Positions 35,996-45,263 of a stretch of 64,000 bases of DNA are shown piece after piece (within the stretch, counting starts at the first letter, position 1; every line of letters starts with the position of its first letter). The position numbers and the translations under genes were made by a program. The notes under the pieces were generated by a model, which saw only the letters and a program-made list of their open reading frames with translations, did no database searches and was not told where the DNA came from. Origin of the DNA: DATGPD01 sp031423015. Lineage in GTDB: Bacteria > Planctomycetota > UBA1135 > UBA2386. The stretch is taken from contig JANPER010000039.1 in NCBI GenBank assembly GCA_031423015.1, positions 1 through 64,000 on the forward strand, in the 5' to 3' direction.

Positions 35996-37949
35996 GTGAT
36001 CCGCTCGCCGCAAGATCGTCTGTTCGCGCGCTTCTGTCGCACCGGCGACCCGCGCGCGCTGGCCAGGCTGTTCGACGCCACGGCGCCCGAACTGTGGCGC
36101 GTGGCGGCCTACTTCCTGCGCGACGAGAACTTGGTGGCGGACGCGGTGCAGGGCACGTTCTTGAAGGCGGTGGAGAACGCGAGCACGTGGGACAGCGCGC
36201 GGCCCGTGCTGCCGTGGCTGATCGGCATCTTGACCAATGAAGTCCGCACGTTGCGCGTGCGCCTGCACCGCGCGCTGGCGCACCTGCGTCGGTTGCTGCC
36301 GGCGGGGTTCGCGGCCGGCGGCGTGCTGTTGGCGCACGCTTCGGCCGCGCCGCTCGCGGCGATGCGTCGCGTGGTGCTGGCGCGTGCGCCGGCGATGCCA
36401 GTGGCGATGGCCGCCGGCGCTGGTCTGGTGGGAATCACGTTGCTCGGAGGGCTTGCCATGAAGAAGACAGCGTTTGTTGGTGGGGGGTGCGGCGGTGATC
36501 GCGCTCTGCGGTTGGTTCACTTGGAGTGGGGATGCGGCGCCAGCGGAGCGCAGCGAGGTGTCGTTGCCGCCGGCGGCGATGCAGGTGGAGACGGTCGCGC
36601 TCGCGGCGACAGCGCCGGACCCTACGCCGGTTCATGACGCAACGCGCCGAACTGCCGTGCCAGCGCCAGCGAAGCCGCGCGGCACGGTACGCGTGCGCGT
36701 CGTCAACGCGGCCACCAAGCAGCCGGTGCCGCACGTGAACGTGCAGTGGATCAGTGGTCGCATGAATTGTGGCATGACCGACACCAACGGCGAGTGGGTC
36801 AAAGAGGACCGCGCGGTCCGGCCAAGATCGAGTTGCTGTATGGCCTTGGGACCAAGGCCTGTGATGTCGCCGTCAATGCCGAGACGCTGGTCGTCTTCGA
36901 GCTCGAGGCCTGGTTGAGCGTTTCCCTGCGGGTTGTCGATCGTGATCGCCGGCCGATCGCTGGTGCACGCGTGTTCGGCAATGTGCGCGAGGGCAATCTG
37001 CGCCATGAAGTCGTTGGGTCGACCGACACCGACGGCCGCTTTGTGGGCACCTCGGTGCTGCGTTCGTTCGAGTCGTGGGTCGAGGCCGACGGCTACGCGC
37101 CTTCCGAGGGCGTGTTCGCCGACAAACAGAAGCGACAGGTGCGCCGCACACTGGTGCTCGACAAGCCAGCCGGCACCCTGCGCGGTCGCGTGCTCGATGC
37201 GGCAGGTGTGCCCGTGCCAGCGACGCTGGTCGCGATCCAGCCGGTGCAACCTGGCCAGAAGCGACCGCCCAGAGCGATGCTGGCGACCACCGATGCTCAG
37301 GGCGCCTTCGAGACGCGCAGCGTGCCGTTTGGCTCGGTACACGTGTTCGCGCTTGCCGATCGGCAGTTGGATGCAGCCGGCTACTTCCTGGTCGCCAAAC
37401 GGAGTGGTCGCGCTCGAATGGTCGCGAAGTGAGCCAGGAAATCGATCTGGCGGCCGGGCAGACATTTCTCTGGCAGCCAGCGTTCGAGCCGCCGGCTGAG
37501 ATGACCTGCGGGTTCTCGGCCTGTTTGGCGGCGTCTACGCGGAGGTTCCTAGTCGGTCCGAGCGCGACATGCTCGTGGTCGACCCTTGGCCCGTGGGCAC
37601 CTGGGATCTGATCGTGTGGGGACCGGAAACCGCACCGGCCCGCGCCCAGGTGCACGTCGGCGCGAATGCCGCCGCCGAGATCGCGCTGGTTCTCGACACA
37701 GCATCGCCTTGCACGATCGCGTGCCCAAGCAGCAAGGAAGGCCAAGCGACCCTGACCTTCCGGCGCGCGGACGGCAGCGAACGGCTGATCATGGCGCTGC
37801 GCAACACCGGCGACGACCTCGTCGTCGGGCTCCGGCCGGGACAGTGGTTCGTCGAGCGACGTCAGCGAGGTATCGAAGCCGCCGCCGAGGTGCAGGAACT
37901 CTCGGTCGTGCCCGGCCAGGCGGCGCGCTTGACCTTCGGCAAACACTGA
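35996..37949 (+). pseudogene. Decayed ECF sigma factor-TM-regulatory-domain fusion gene
   Basis: GTG 35996 opens an ECF sigma region 2 (SPQDRLFARFCRTGDPRALA, VADAVQGTFLKAVENASTWD, PWLIGILTNEVRT). The frame then jumps directly to the end of region 4 (LRVRLHRALAHLRRLLPAG), so most of region 4 is deleted. A membrane segment follows around a frameshift near 36480 (AAVIALCGWFTW). Then come carboxypeptidase-regulatory-like repeats split over at least four frames: RGTVRVRVVNAATKQPVPHV, SLRVVDRDRRPIAGARVFG, GTLRGRVLDAAGVPVPATL, and finally 37569-37949. The layout mirrors the intact gene at 40549-43296. Function is surely lost. Confidence 0.82.
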
Positions 37950-38057
37950 CGCGTCGAGCAGGCCATGGCCTGGCCCTGTCGCATGGTCAGGCCGCGATTG
38001 CCAAGCGCCTGCAACTTGCACCCACTGCAAAGGTTGGAACCCCGGCGAGGGAACGGC

Positions 38058-38239
38058 ATGCTGCACATGCCGACCATGAAGCCCGAAGAAGTTCTAGACC
38101 TCGTTCGCAACGGCGAAGACTCGACCGTCGAGTCCGGGTCGGCAGCACGTGTCGCGAAGCGAGCACTGAAGAGCTGGAACGGCTGTTGCCGGCCGCGGGC
38201 CGACTGCGGTACGGCTTCAAGCCGTTGCCAGGAGACCCG
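38058..38239 (+). pseudogene. AlbA_2 (Schlafen-type) ATP-binding gene remnant
   Basis: ATG 38058 leads into KPEEVLDLVRNGEDSTVE, the usual opening of AlbA_2-domain proteins. About 15 bases later another frame reads RVGSTCREASTEELERLLPA, the segment that in such proteins lies about 100 residues further on. The middle is deleted. The remnant ends at the AAA ATPase start and supplies its ribosome binding site. AlbA_2 proteins are often found in defence islands. Confidence 0.6.
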
Positions 38240-39508
38240 ATGCTGAACCGTCTTGCCGTCCGCGGATTCAAGTCCCTGCACGATGTCGAGATCGCGCTGC
38301 CGCGCATGACCGTGCTTTTCGGCCCCAACGCGGCGGGCAAGAGCAACTTGCTGGATGCAATTCAGGCGCTGTCGCGGATCGGCACTGAGCGCACGCTCGC
38401 CGACGCGATGAGTGCGCCGATCCGCGGCTATCCGATCGAGGCGTTCCAGTTCCCAGGCGATGGCCTCGCCGGGTTGCTGAGTGCCAAGGAAGCGCGCTTT
38501 CATCTCGAGGCCGACATCACTGCGACCAAGAACGGCACCGGGACATCGCGTCGCTCAGAAGTCACAGCCAAGTACCGCTACCGCGTCGAGGTCGCGATTG
38601 CCCCCGAGTCCGGCAAGCTCAGTGTCGCCGACGAGTTCCTCACCGCCCTGGCACAGAACGACACGCCCAAGGGAGTAGCGGCGATCGAACAAGTCGAAGG
38701 CCGATTGCGCATTCGAAGCAGCCGCCGAGGCAAGCCACGGTACGAAGATCCGCACGCCAACTACGCGCTGCTTTCGGATTCGCGGTTGGTAGGAGCCGAC
38801 TATCCCGACATCGAGCGGGTGCGAAACGAACTGTCGAGCTGGCGCACGTACTACCTCGACCCACGCGTTGCCATGCGGGCGGCACAACCACCGGCCGATG
38901 TACAAGACATCGGCCCACTGGGCGTCGAAATCGCACCGTTCCTCTATCGCTTGCGCAGCGAGCACCCCAAGCGCTACGACGCCGTATCTCGGACTCTGCG
39001 GTCGATCGTACCGAGCGTTGACCACGTTGCTGTCGATCTAGACAAACGCCGCGGCACGCTCGATGTGTTGATCCGGCAGGGAGGAGTCGACCACTCCTCG
39101 CGAATCGTGTCCGAGGGCACACTGCGCGTGCTGGCCTTGTGCGCCATCGTGGTCAACCCGTGGAGCGGCTCGCTCCTAGCGTTCGAGGAACCCGAGAACG
39201 GCGTCCATCCGCGGCGCATCGAGCTGATCGCGCAGCTTCTCCTGGCGCTCGCGCTCGATCAGAACCGTCAGGTCATCGTCACGACGCACTCGCCGCTGTT
39301 CTGTGACGCGGTGTTGAAGGGCGCGCGGTCACAACCGGACGAGGTCGGGCTGTTCAACGTGCGCCGCGAAGGGCGTGCGACCTCGGTGCAGCCGTTTGCC
39401 ACGTCTGGACCTCTGTTCCAAAACCAGGAACTGATCAAGGCCTTGGCGACGGGATCGGAGGACGGCCTGTTCGAGAGCCTACTGCTACGGGGGCTGCTCG
39501 ATGAGTGA
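38240..39508 (+). CDS. AAA family ATPase (ABC/OLD-like)
   Basis: A 422-residue ATPase starting at ATG 38240 after AGGAG. Walker A is GPNAAGKSN (about residues 28-36), preceded by the RecF/SMC-like opening RLAVRGFKSLHDVEIALP. A signature-like IVSEGTLRVLAL is followed by Walker B LLAFEEPENGVHP and the switch His in VTTHSPLFCD. A middle insert of about 200 residues replaces the coiled coil. Such AAA_15/AAA_21 proteins commonly pair with a nuclease in phage-defence systems (OLD/Gabija, PARIS, some retrons). Here the next gene overlaps by eight bases, implying a two-protein complex. It is intact amid pseudogenes. Confidence 0.88.
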   Translation: MLNRLAVRGFKSLHDVEIALPRMTVLFGPNAAGKSNLLDAIQALSRIGTERTLADAMSAPIRGYPIEAFQFPGDGLAGLLSAKEARFHLEADITATKNGTGTSRRSEVTAKYRYRVEVAIAPESGKLSVADEFLTALAQNDTPKGVAAIEQVEGRLRIRSSRRGKPRYEDPHANYALLSDSRLVGADYPDIERVRNELSSWRTYYLDPRVAMRAAQPPADVQDIGPLGVEIAPFLYRLRSEHPKRYDAVSRTLRSIVPSVDHVAVDLDKRRGTLDVLIRQGGVDHSSRIVSEGTLRVLALCAIVVNPWSGSLLAFEEPENGVHPRRIELIAQLLLALALDQNRQVIVTTHSPLFCDAVLKGARSQPDEVGLFNVRREGRATSVQPFATSGPLFQNQELIKALATGSEDGLFESLLLRGLLDE

Positions 39509-40148
39509 TCTGGTGGCTGACGTGTTCGTGGAAGACCGCGCGCACGAGTCGTTCCTGGTTCCGCTCGTGCAGCGCATAGCTCACGAGGAGAGCGTGGCCG
39601 TCGTGACGCGCGTGCGATCTGCGCGCGGTGGTCATGCTCGGGCCATCGAGGAATTGAAGCTATACCAACGACTCGTCGCCGCAGGAGCAGCCAGTACACC
39701 GCCGGACCTGTTGATCGTTGGGATCGACGGCAACTGCACGACCTTTGCGAAGAAGACCCTGGAGATTCACGCGGCGGTCAAGGCGCCTTTCGCGGATCGG
39801 TTGGTGGTGGCCTGCCCCGACCCCCATATCGAGCGCTGGTTCCTCGCCGATCCCGACTCATTCGCATCCACAGTCGGACTTCGCCCTGCGGTCATCAAGC
39901 GGAAGTGCGAACGCGACATCTACAAGGGTGCGCTGGCGAACGCCGTGCGGCAGGCCGGGCACCCCGCAACCCTCGGTGGGATCGAGTTCGCGATGGAGAT
40001 CGTTGCGGGTCTCGATCTGTACCGCGCAGGCAAGCACGATCATTCCCTCAAGACGTTCGTTGCTGACCTGCGTGGCAAGCTGCGGACGTGGCGACCGACG
40101 GGGAAAGCAGGCCAAGGGCGGCGCAGGCAAGCCGAGTCCGAGGGATGA
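39501..40148 (+). CDS. TOPRIM/DUF4276-like partner of the AAA ATPase
   Basis: A 215-residue protein overlapping the ATPase gene by eight bases. It opens with VFVEDRAHESFLVPLVQ, resembling the TOPRIM glutamate motif. The hydrophobic strand LLIVGIDGNCTTFAKKTLE resembles the following Asp motif, and CPDPHIERWFLADPDSF resembles the 'E.W.LAD' signature of DUF4276-type proteins. The C-terminal 25 residues are basic and low-complexity. TOPRIM proteins cut nucleic acid, so nuclease activity controlled by the ATPase is a reasonable inference. The family assignment is by pattern only. Confidence 0.6.
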   Translation: MSDLVADVFVEDRAHESFLVPLVQRIAHEESVAVVTRVRSARGGHARAIEELKLYQRLVAAGAASTPPDLLIVGIDGNCTTFAKKTLEIHAAVKAPFADRLVVACPDPHIERWFLADPDSFASTVGLRPAVIKRKCERDIYKGALANAVRQAGHPATLGGIEFAMEIVAGLDLYRAGKHDHSLKTFVADLRGKLRTWRPTGKAGQGRRRQAESEG

Positions 40149-40425
40149 CCGGGCCCCAGGCGTCGTCGGGTAGTTCGACGAGCCCGTCGCCCCCGCGAGC
40201 GTCACGGCGCATGACGCGTCGACGAAGAGCGAATCCGCTGGGTTGTCAGCGTCCGCGCCGCCGACGAAGGTCGATTACGCGAGCTGCTGCGATGATGCCG
40301 GCGTTGGTCGAGACGCGCCACGAAGCCGTCGCTGCGACCCCCGTTGTACGTCGTGTCCAATCCCCAACCGTCGCCGGATAGTCGGAGGACGTGGTCCCTC
40401 CCGCGATCGTCACCACGTCACGGCG
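40149..40425 (-). pseudogene. SBBP-repeat (beta-propeller) protein remnant
   Basis: The minus strand carries pieces of two SBBP repeats in different frames: VTIAGGTTSSDYPATVGDW, then DTTYNGGRSDGFVARLD, then TFVGGADADNPADSLFVD running into VTLAGATGSSNYPTTPGA. Repeats of this kind ('VYVTGYTSSxDFPTTPGA') build secreted beta-propellers. At least two frameshifts and no start or end are present. It fills most of the gap between the TOPRIM-like gene and the sigma fusion gene. Confidence 0.6.
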
Positions 40426-40548
40426 CGTGCGCACATGCGCACCTCGCTGCCCTTGTGGCCGGACAGCCGCTCCGCCTGACGTCCAACGCGAGTCATTCGT
40501 CATGTCTCGCTCAACCAATGCCTCTGGCCGACCTGCCGAACGCCGCTA

Positions 40549-43296
40549 TCACTGGCGCACCAGCTCGACTTCGACCGTCACAGCCCGGTCGGCGACGACC
40601 TCGGCTTCGCAGTGCGCGGGCTGGTAGCCCTTGGCGGTGATGACGAACCAGTGCTTTTCTGATCGCAGCCCATGCTTCGTCAGAAGTTGCGGAGCCCGAC
40701 TTCGGACAGCGTCGTCCGAGGACTCACCCAGAAGCTGGAATGCGATCTCGCCTCCCGCTGGTTCGGAACGGACGCACAGCTCTGCCAATTGATGGACTGA
40801 CACGTCCGTGCGCAGGCGAAAGCCGACGCGGCCGAGAGGCGTCGTCACGATCTTCACTTCCGTCGTGCGCCCGTCCTCGATGACGATGTCCCGCTCGTCC
40901 ACATTGCGAGCCTTCGGCCAATAGGGCGGGTAGGGCAGGTCCTTGCCCATGTTGACCGTGAGGCGCCAGCGGCCCGCCGGCAGCTCGCGATACATGCCGT
41001 CGGCGGGCTGGATCACCCGACGGTTGTTGCGCTGGATATCGCGGTCGAGGCAGCGCAGGTCGAAGTCGAACTCCTGGTACGGATCACCCTGTTCGTCGAC
41101 GACTGCGAGATGCAACGACCCAAAGCGCGTCTCCGGCCGCAGCGTGATTGTCCGCTCGGCGCGATAGACGCCGGGGAAGGCGTCGTGCCGCACGAAGTCG
41201 GGCAGAGCGATCTCGTCGAACGAGCCGAGGCGCCAGACATAGCCGAACGGCGACAGCACCATGTGTCGACCCTGGGCATCGACCGGAAAGAAGCGCGCGA
41301 CGACGACGGGCGCGGTGTCCGGGAAACCGGGTCGGATGCGATCGGCCGGCGACTTGGTGTCCGGGTCGAAGCCCTCTGCCACGACGTTGGCGCCGCGCAG
41401 CAGCTCGCCGCCTTCGCCGCGTACGTCGAGCAACAGCAGTTGACGGTCGACGACGACCCGGACGGGATCGCCGCCGACATGCGCGACCGCCGAGATCATC
41501 CGCCCGCAAGTGTCCCGCACCGCCACCGCATACACGCCCTCGGGTTCGAGCCCGGCGCACACGAACGAGCCATCGGCGGCCACCGTCGAGCGGACCACGA
41601 CCTGCACGAGGCGACCGTGCCGCAGTCGCAGCGGCGTGCGTTGATGCTCCTGGTCATAGAACGACCGGCGCACGGCCTCTGGGTCCTTGGCCACTGTTGC
41701 GTCGATGGCGTGCACGAAGAATGACATGCTGCCGAGCGCCGAACCGTCGCCCAGCACCACCTGACCGCGGATCGCGTGCTTGCCGTCGAGCACAATGTTG
41801 CCGAGGTCGAGCGCGGCAGCGACTGCTGGCGGCGACTCCGATGCGGGCAGAGCCGCAGATCCGACGCCGAGCACTGGATCGACCGCGGCGATGCGCCCCG
41901 TCCTCTGACCGTCACCAAATGGCGAAGCGAGGTAGAACGCGCCGTCCGCGTGCGAGCGTCGGCTCAGGTCTAGGAAGCGGTCCTCGCCCGCGGCAGGTTG
42001 CCAGAACAAGCGGGCGTCGGCGACCGGCGCCCCGCTGCCATCGACCACCCGCCCGACGATATCGAACGCCGAGCGGAGCTCCAGCTCGGCGGTGAACGGG
42101 CGCGGCTCGGTTGTCCGCGGCAACCCGAGCACGTCCTGCTGGGTGGCGTTGCCCGCTCGCGCGACCGCCACGAACACGTAGCTCGTGCAGCGGAACAACG
42201 GTGTGCGTGAGCGGAACTCGTCGAGAGCACAGCGGAACGTGCCGTCTGCCGCGCTGAGGCCCATGGCGACGTCTTCGCGCATGCCCTCGCCCTGTGTCTG
42301 GTTGTCGATGCTGTGCCCGCGCGCCGCGACCCAGACCTGGACGTTCGCGCCGGCGATGGGCTCGCCAGCCGCCGTCCGCACCGTGACCACGAGTGGCCAC
42401 GCTGGCTCGTTGGCGGCCACCACGGCGCGGCGCTGCACCACGTCGAGCTGTTCTGGAGCAGGCTCCGGCCGCGCGGCGCCGCGATCACCCACGGTCATGT
42501 TGGCCGGCGGGCGCGGTGGTTCTGCGGCGCGAAAGCCCGACGGCCAGCCGAGCACGAAGCCCAGCCACAGCAGCAGCGCGGCAGCAGCTGCGACGAGTCC
42601 CACGGTCTTGTTCTGCATGATCCATCCTCCGGCCAACCACAGACCTGCCGACGTCGACGCTGCTCCCGCCTGCAACGCGGTTGCTTCGGCGACGACACGC
42701 GCGCGCACCTGTGCCAACAGCGTGCCGTCACCTGTAAGCCATGCGCCCATTGTCACGACGACGCCAGCCGGCAACGCCTCGCGAAGTTGCGTGAGACCGC
42801 GGTGCACCTGCGCTCGCACGGTGCCCACCGGCAGCTCGAGCGCACGCGCGATCTCGATCGGCTGCAGGCCGTGCACCAGCCGCAGCCGCAGCACCTGGCG
42901 ATACGGCAACGGCAGCGCGTCGATGGCCGCCACCACCGCAGCGAATGCCTCGTCCGAGGCGGCGAGCCGCGCCGGATCCAGCGCCGGGGCGGTCATGTCC
43001 GCTGTCGACTCCAGGCCGACCTCGCGTCGGCGCTGCTGTCGGCGCCAGTGCATGCGCGCTTCGTTCTGCAGGATCGCCGCCAACCAAGGCCAGAGTTGCC
43101 GCCGCCGATCCCAAGTCGAACCGCGGGCCATGGCCGCCAGGAACGTCGCTTGCACGAGGTCCTCGGCCGTCGCGCCCGAGCCGGCGACGTGCAGTGCCAG
43201 CAGCAACAGCCGGCCGGCCGTGGCATCGAACACGCGCGTCAACGCATCCGGGTCGCGGCGGTCGGTCCAGGCGGCGAAGTCGCGCTCGAGGTCCAC
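40549..43296 (-). CDS. ECF sigma factor fused to a TM helix and carboxypeptidase-regulatory-like domains
   Basis: One 915-residue frame from GTG 43296. Residues 1-90 are sigma region 2 (AEDLVQATFLAAMARGSTWD, LWPWLAAILQNEARMHWRRQ). Residues 115-175 are region 4 (LPLPYRQVLRLRLVHGLQPI, ELPVGTVRAQVHRGLTQLRE). A single TM helix spans 231-250 (TVGLVAAAAALLLWLGFVLG). The remaining 660 residues are extracytoplasmic, with several Cna-B/carboxypeptidase-regulatory-like repeats (VRTAAGEPIAGANVQVWV, VGRVVDGSGAPVADARLFW, IRGQVVLGDGSALGS). The sigma domain would be tethered to the membrane, so release by proteolysis is a possible activation route. An internal start at MQNKTVG could also give a separate protein. 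No anti-sigma gene is adjacent. Confidence 0.85.
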   Translation of the reverse strand: MDLERDFAAWTDRRDPDALTRVFDATAGRLLLLALHVAGSGATAEDLVQATFLAAMARGSTWDRRRQLWPWLAAILQNEARMHWRRQQRRREVGLESTADMTAPALDPARLAASDEAFAAVVAAIDALPLPYRQVLRLRLVHGLQPIEIARALELPVGTVRAQVHRGLTQLREALPAGVVVTMGAWLTGDGTLLAQVRARVVAEATALQAGAASTSAGLWLAGGWIMQNKTVGLVAAAAALLLWLGFVLGWPSGFRAAEPPRPPANMTVGDRGAARPEPAPEQLDVVQRRAVVAANEPAWPLVVTVRTAAGEPIAGANVQVWVAARGHSIDNQTQGEGMREDVAMGLSAADGTFRCALDEFRSRTPLFRCTSYVFVAVARAGNATQQDVLGLPRTTEPRPFTAELELRSAFDIVGRVVDGSGAPVADARLFWQPAAGEDRFLDLSRRSHADGAFYLASPFGDGQRTGRIAAVDPVLGVGSAALPASESPPAVAAALDLGNIVLDGKHAIRGQVVLGDGSALGSMSFFVHAIDATVAKDPEAVRRSFYDQEHQRTPLRLRHGRLVQVVVRSTVAADGSFVCAGLEPEGVYAVAVRDTCGRMISAVAHVGGDPVRVVVDRQLLLLDVRGEGGELLRGANVVAEGFDPDTKSPADRIRPGFPDTAPVVVARFFPVDAQGRHMVLSPFGYVWRLGSFDEIALPDFVRHDAFPGVYRAERTITLRPETRFGSLHLAVVDEQGDPYQEFDFDLRCLDRDIQRNNRRVIQPADGMYRELPAGRWRLTVNMGKDLPYPPYWPKARNVDERDIVIEDGRTTEVKIVTTPLGRVGFRLRTDVSVHQLAELCVRSEPAGGEIAFQLLGESSDDAVRSRAPQLLTKHGLRSEKHWFVITAKGYQPAHCEAEVVADRAVTVEVELVRQ

Positions 43297-43443
43297 AGCC
43301 TTGTTATGCCGCAGAATGGCCGAGCGTTGCAGCGTCAGGAACGCGGCGGGCGGGATGGTGCCACCCCGCGCTGTTCGCCACAAACGACCTACCCGGTTCG
43401 GGTGGAGCCAGTGGATCCGTCGCGTCCCTTGACCGAGCGCGCA

Positions 43444-44024
43444 CCCACCCATCGCACCAAGGGCACCATCACCAGAAAACTCGCCAGCAAACACGCCATC
43501 ACGCCGGTGAACGCGATCACACCCAGCGATTGCAGACCACGACTCGAGGTCGCCATCAGCGAACCGAACCCGAGCGCGGTGGTGATCGTGGTGCGCCAGA
43601 TCGCGACGCCGACCGGACCCGGCCCGGCGCTGCGGTCGCCGTGCCGATAGTGACTCGCCAGGTGAAGGCCGTCGTCGATGCCGATGCCGAGCAGGAATGG
43701 CACCGCCACGAAGTTGGCCAGGTTGAGTGGCACGTCGAACCAGGCCACCAGCCCCAGGGTGATGCCGCTGCCGACCAGCACCGGCACGACTGCGAGCCAG
43801 CCGAGCCAGTGACCGCGGGTGAGCGCCACCGCGCACCGGCGAGCGTGCAGATCAACAGATCGTGCAAGAGCACGCGGCGAACTTCGCCGAGCAGCGAGAA
43901 CGATCCGAAGGGCTCGGCCTCGGCGCCGAATGCGCGCTGCGCCGACGCCACGAACGCGCCCCAGTTCGCCTCGCTGCGCAGGCCGTGGGTGGGGTAGCAG
44001 TAGAGCGCCAGGCGCTGGCGTCCG
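43444..44024 (-). pseudogene. Duplicated C-terminal fragment of the MMPL transporter
   Basis: This 581-base block is a near-identical copy of 47516-48115, the C-terminal quarter of the intact MMPL gene. The copies differ by a few substitutions and one 19-base deletion here (at about 43836), which shifts the frame. The reading LTRGHWLGWLAVVPVLVGSG through LLASFLVMVPLVRWVG is kept downstream of the deletion. Outside the block the flanks are unrelated. It overlaps the possible upstream region of the sigma fusion gene. Confidence 0.9.
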
Positions 44025-44123
44025 GCATGGGTCTCCTGAGAGAAGGCGCCAAGCTACCGGGAAACGAGGCCGAGCGAGCTGCACGCCGGTGGCGGCCTGG
44101 GCCATGCCGGCCGCTTCTCAGAT

Positions 44124-44443
44124 CAGGCGGTCAACGACAGCATCGTGCTGGTGGACTTCGTCAACAACGCGCGCGTCCGCGGCACCGACTTGGTCCAGTG
44201 CGGTATCCAGCGCTTCCGCCCGATCTTGCTGACCTCGGCGACTACTTCCCTCGGCGTGCTGCCGCTGATCCTGGAGAAGAGCGTGCAGGCCAAGTTCTTA
44301 TCCCGATGGCGGTGTCGCTCGGGTTCGGTGGGTTGTTCTCGACGGTGGTGAGCCTGATCTTGGTGCCGTCGCTGTATTTGATTCTGGACGATGTGCGCAA
44401 GGCGGCGGCGCCGGTGGGCAGGTTGTGGCGGCGGGAGATGTGA
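44124..44443 (+). pseudogene. C-terminal fragment of an AcrB/HAE1-type RND efflux pump
   Basis: The plus strand reads VNDSIVLVDFVNNARVRGTD, then FRPILLTSATTSLGVLPLIL, the conserved last third of HAE1-family pumps. A one- or two-base loss near 44298 shifts frame, and LIPMAVSLGFGGLFSTVVSL follows to the stop at 44443. Only about 105 of more than 1000 residues remain. It abuts the MMPL fragment on the opposite strand. Confidence 0.85.
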
Positions 44444-44510
44444 CGGAACACAGGCCGCGCCGGCCGACCACGCCGCAGCTAGCTTGGCCCGGCGTATCGG
44501 TGCGTCTACC

Positions 44511-44858
44511 ATGGCGAGCATGATGACCGACGGGGTATCGAGCCTTGCGGACCCGGTGCTTACAGAGATCGTTCGTCGACTCGTGGACGCTTTTCGGCCC
44601 GAGCGGATCTATCTCTTCGGGTCGCGGGCTCGCGGCGACTACGGCCCCGACAGCGACTACGACCTGATGATTCTCGTTCCCGACGACGCGCTACCTGAGC
44701 GCAAGCAGAGTCGCCTGGCGTACGAACGGCTGTGGGGCACCAGGACGGCGGCTGACGTGCTGGTGTGGACACGGTCGAGTTTCGATTCCCGTCTCCACCT
44801 GCGCGCTTCGCTGCCCAGCACGATCATGCGCGAAGGAAAGTTGCTCTATGCTGCCTGA
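44511..44858 (+). CDS. MNT-type minimal nucleotidyltransferase (HEPN partner)
   Basis: A 115-residue nucleotidyltransferase. The motif IYLFGSRARGDYGPDSDYDL gives GS...DxD with both metal-binding aspartates. The start is ATG 44511; ATGs at 44520 and 44523 are alternatives. MNT proteins with a following HEPN gene form toxin-antitoxin pairs, where the MNT neutralises HEPN ribonuclease by AMPylation. The stop lies inside the HEPN start region (overlap of 11 bases). Confidence 0.88.
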   Translation: MASMMTDGVSSLADPVLTEIVRRLVDAFRPERIYLFGSRARGDYGPDSDYDLMILVPDDALPERKQSRLAYERLWGTRTAADVLVWTRSSFDSRLHLRASLPSTIMREGKLLYAA

Positions 44859-45263
44859 TCCGCAGCGAGTTGCGGACACTCGATCATGGCTATCGAGAGC
44901 GCGGATCGATCTGCGCGCAGCGGAGCACGAGCGAACAGCACAGCCGCCTTTGACTGCCGACATCGTGTTTCATGCTCAGCAACTCGCGGAGAAGGCGCTG
45001 AAGGCACTGCTGACTTGGCACGACGAGCCGTTTCGCAAGACGCGCACGACCTCGTCGAGATCGGTGGCCAATGCGCGGCGCTCGATCCTTCTCTGGAGCC
45101 ATTGCTCCGCCGCGCGGCACCGCTGAGCGAGTATGCCTGGCGATACCGCTACCCGGGTGAGCCTCACGATCCTTCTGCTACCGAGGCCGACAGCGCCATG
45201 CAGGTTGCGATGGAGGTGCACCAAGCCGTGCTCGCCCGTCTGCCGGTGGAAGCCCGGGCGTAG
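44848..45263 (+). pseudogene. HEPN-domain toxin, frameshifted
   Basis: ATG 44848 opens a HEPN protein (SWLSRARIDLRAAEHE, FHAQQLAEKALKALLTW, typical of the family). At about 45040-45046 the frame breaks after PFRKT, and the neighbouring frame continues with HDLVEIGGQCAAL, LSEYAWRYRYPGE and VHQAVLARLP to 45263. Two extra bases or one missing base would explain it. Repaired length is about 138 residues, normal for HEPN. The MNT partner is intact, so either the toxin has decayed or the base call is wrong. Confidence 0.82.

Noticed and set aside
37586..38239. An upstream extension of the AAA ATPase frame by 218 codons.
   Set aside because: It reads through the tail of the decayed sigma fusion gene and the AlbA_2 remnant. 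A good AGGAG site and the family start are at ATG 38240.
40549..43836. A single 1095-residue minus-strand reading frame.
   Set aside because: The first 180 codons (43836-43297) run through the duplicated MMPL fragment in the wrong frame. Only the part from GTG 43296 shows sigma-factor similarity.
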